This document shows, piece after piece, positions 62,868 to 64,000 of a stretch of DNA of 64,000 nucleotides (positions within the stretch are counted from its first letter, which is position 1; the number at the start of each line of letters is the position of its first letter). The notes under the pieces were generated by a model. That model was not told the origin of the DNA. It made no database searches and worked only from the letters and a program-made list of their open reading frames with translations. The position numbers and the translations under genes are program-made. The DNA comes from Bermanella sp040371755 (GTDB taxonomy: Bacteria; Pseudomonadota; Gammaproteobacteria; Pseudomonadales; Oceanobacteraceae), in assembly GCF_040371755.1 (NCBI RefSeq), contig NZ_BAABWE010000001.1, forward strand, positions 372,001-436,000. The letters run 5' to 3'.

Positions 62868-63611
62868 GTGACTAACAACTATATTCTTCGCCGACTGCGC
62901 TTTACCTTTAATTACAACGATCACAAAATGGTCGAAATCTGCGCACTTGCAGGTTTAGATGTCAGTACTGACATTATAAAAACTTGGCTGAAAAAAGAAG
63001 AAGACCCTGAATACGTCCGCTGTACTGACCACGAAATGGCCCAATTCTTAAACGGCTTTATTATTGAAAAACGTGGCAGTAAAGATGGTCAAATACCAAA
63101 AGCCGAATACAGTCTGAATAACAATATTATCTTTCGTAAGCTTAAAATTGCTTTAAACTTTATTGATCAAGATATTCTAGACACCCTAGAACTTGCCGAC
63201 TTTGCCATTGGTAAAGCCGAGCTAACGGCTTTTTTCCGCAAACCTGATCACCGCCATTTCCGTGAATGCCAAGATCAAATCCTGCGTAATTTCATTCAAG
63301 GCTTGCAACTTAAATTTACCAATTCAACCACTGCCCGCCCGCAATCAAATTACCAAGCATTAAAGGGCAAAGCAGAAAATAAAAAAGCCGAATACAAAAA
63401 TAATAAGGGCAAATCAAAAGATACTAAACCCTTTTTAAAGCCTAAAAAGACAAGCGAAAAAGTGGTCTATAAAAACCCTAACTTAAAGGGTAAAGATGAA
63501 TCAAAAACAGGTAAACCTGAAAAAACAAAACGCTCTAAAATTTCCCTTAAAAAGAGCGACTCAGAAACCTCAGTCAACCAAGATATCTGGGGGAGTAAAA
63601 CTGACAGTTAA
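62868..63611 (+). CDS. yehS: YehS-like DUF1456 protein with long basic tail
   Basis: Residues 1-155 are two DUF1456 repeats: NNYILRRLRFTFNYNDHKMVEICALAGLDVS and NNIIFRKLKIALNFIDQDILDTLELADFAI, as in YehS. Typical YehS proteins end there (about 155 residues); here about 90 further residues are rich in Lys, Asn and Ser (KKAEYKNNKGKSKD and so on) and probably disordered, which suggests nucleic-acid binding. The start codon is GTG at 62868. No enzymatic function is known. Confidence 0.85.
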   Translation: MTNNYILRRLRFTFNYNDHKMVEICALAGLDVSTDIIKTWLKKEEDPEYVRCTDHEMAQFLNGFIIEKRGSKDGQIPKAEYSLNNNIIFRKLKIALNFIDQDILDTLELADFAIGKAELTAFFRKPDHRHFRECQDQILRNFIQGLQLKFTNSTTARPQSNYQALKGKAENKKAEYKNNKGKSKDTKPFLKPKKTSEKVVYKNPNLKGKDESKTGKPEKTKRSKISLKKSDSETSVNQDIWGSKTDS

Positions 63612-63737
63612 TAAATTGGCTAGGTGTTTGTGTGAATTTAGTAAACTAAGTCACAGTGATATCAAATAACCTAAATGAAAATTGAAAAGCCGTCTATTCA
63701 CGCCTAGAGTTATTAATATTTCTCTAGGCTGTTGCAT

Positions 63738-64000
63738 GTGAAAACAGTTAATACTCTATCAATTATATGTATCACAAGCCTTTTAGGCGCTTGTGGCAGT
63801 GCAAATACAACTGATATAAAATCAGAACTCCCCCTTAACCCTCCACCCGTAGAGAACAGTAATGTGTTTCAGCCAAACGTTTTAACTACTTGGCAATGGC
63901 AACTACTGATACCGAATGGTGAGACCCTTAATAGCAGTTATAACGTTGACGTGTATGACGTTGACCTATTCGATACATCGATTTCACAAATAAACGCATT
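63738..64000 (+). CDS. GH114-like lipoprotein (endo alpha-1,4 polygalactosaminidase-like), 3' end missing
   Basis: The frame opens with GTG at 63738 and runs off the window after 87 codons. A lipoprotein signal ends in LLGAC (Cys19). The mature sequence TTWQWQLLIPNGETLNSSYNVDVYDVDLFDTS is the characteristic start of GH114-type domains, which act on galactosamine polymers such as Pel. A perfect 8-bp inverted repeat (GCCTAGAG 63702, CTCTAGGC 63722) covers the likely ribosome site AGG. The catalytic region lies outside the window, so activity cannot be judged. Confidence 0.7.
   Translation, partial: MKTVNTLSIICITSLLGACGSANTTDIKSELPLNPPPVENSNVFQPNVLTTWQWQLLIPNGETLNSSYNVDVYDVDLFDTSISQINA

Overview
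The window looks like chromosomal DNA of a moderately AT-rich marine gammaproteobacterium. The best guess is an Oceanospirillales-type organism related to Bermanella, Oleispira or Thalassolituus. This rests on a Na+-translocating NADH:quinone reductase (nqrABCDEF with apbE and nqrM), the Pseudomonas-like order gap, mfd, csiV, MTI phosphorylase, nagZ, psrA, lexA, and small gammaproteobacterial families (DUF2986, VF530, YehS, YajG, CsiV). The species assignment is inference. I saw no rRNA, tRNA, insertion sequence, prophage or CRISPR array; this is mostly core genome with some accessory genes.

Layout. 0-5.4 kb: a carboxyltransferase/biotin carboxylase/biotin carrier polyprotein cut by the window edge, then the periplasmic protease Prc. 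5.4-9.3 kb (minus): yaaA-yajG-DUF599 and a chemoreceptor. 9.4-14.4 kb: a TauE-type permease, a replication-fork-trap protein gene (tus) preceded by a four-copy heptamer repeat, a GDPD phosphodiesterase, a cysteine-free Sir2-like protein and a protein with ADP-ribosyltransferase-like motifs. 14.4-29.7 kb: sthA, nqrM and apbE, a seven-gene interruption (DUF4062 protein, AEC transporter, basic protein, rlmG, yigZ, PilZ-like, yjbQ), the nqr operon with stacked inverted repeats upstream, then a long-form GAPDH. 29.9-38.2 kb: mfd-csiV, and a minus-strand operon psrA, YkuD-family enzyme, nagZ, mscS, MTI phosphorylase led by twin PsrA boxes. 38.3-43.4 kb: a four-gene operon (TetR regulator, RND/MMPL transporter, LolA-like periplasmic protein, outer-membrane protein) with twin palindromic operators. 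43.4-51.2 kb: lexA with two SOS-like boxes, small conserved genes, yfaZ, htpG with a sigma-32-type promoter, two hotdog thioesterases, a 690-bp gene-free stretch and a 7TM-DISM diguanylate cyclase. 51.4-64 kb: aldehyde dehydrogenase, acyl-CoA dehydrogenase, SDR, argD-argF with a terminator/antiterminator-like leader, a CZB chemoreceptor, a SpoU methyltransferase with bioA, a quinone-reductase-like dehydrogenase, small basic proteins, and the start of a GH114-like lipoprotein.

How the parts fit. NqrB and NqrC carry the flavinylation motif used by ApbE, and NqrM matures the same complex, so the two separated blocks make one respiratory Na+ pump; SthA rebalances NAD(H)/NADP(H). NagZ and the signal-less YkuD enzyme are both plausible cytosolic murein-recycling enzymes under PsrA. 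The items most worth a second look are the argDF leader RNA, the TetR-controlled envelope export operon, tus with its upstream heptamers, the Sir2-like/ART-like neighbourhood, and the repeats upstream of nqrA.
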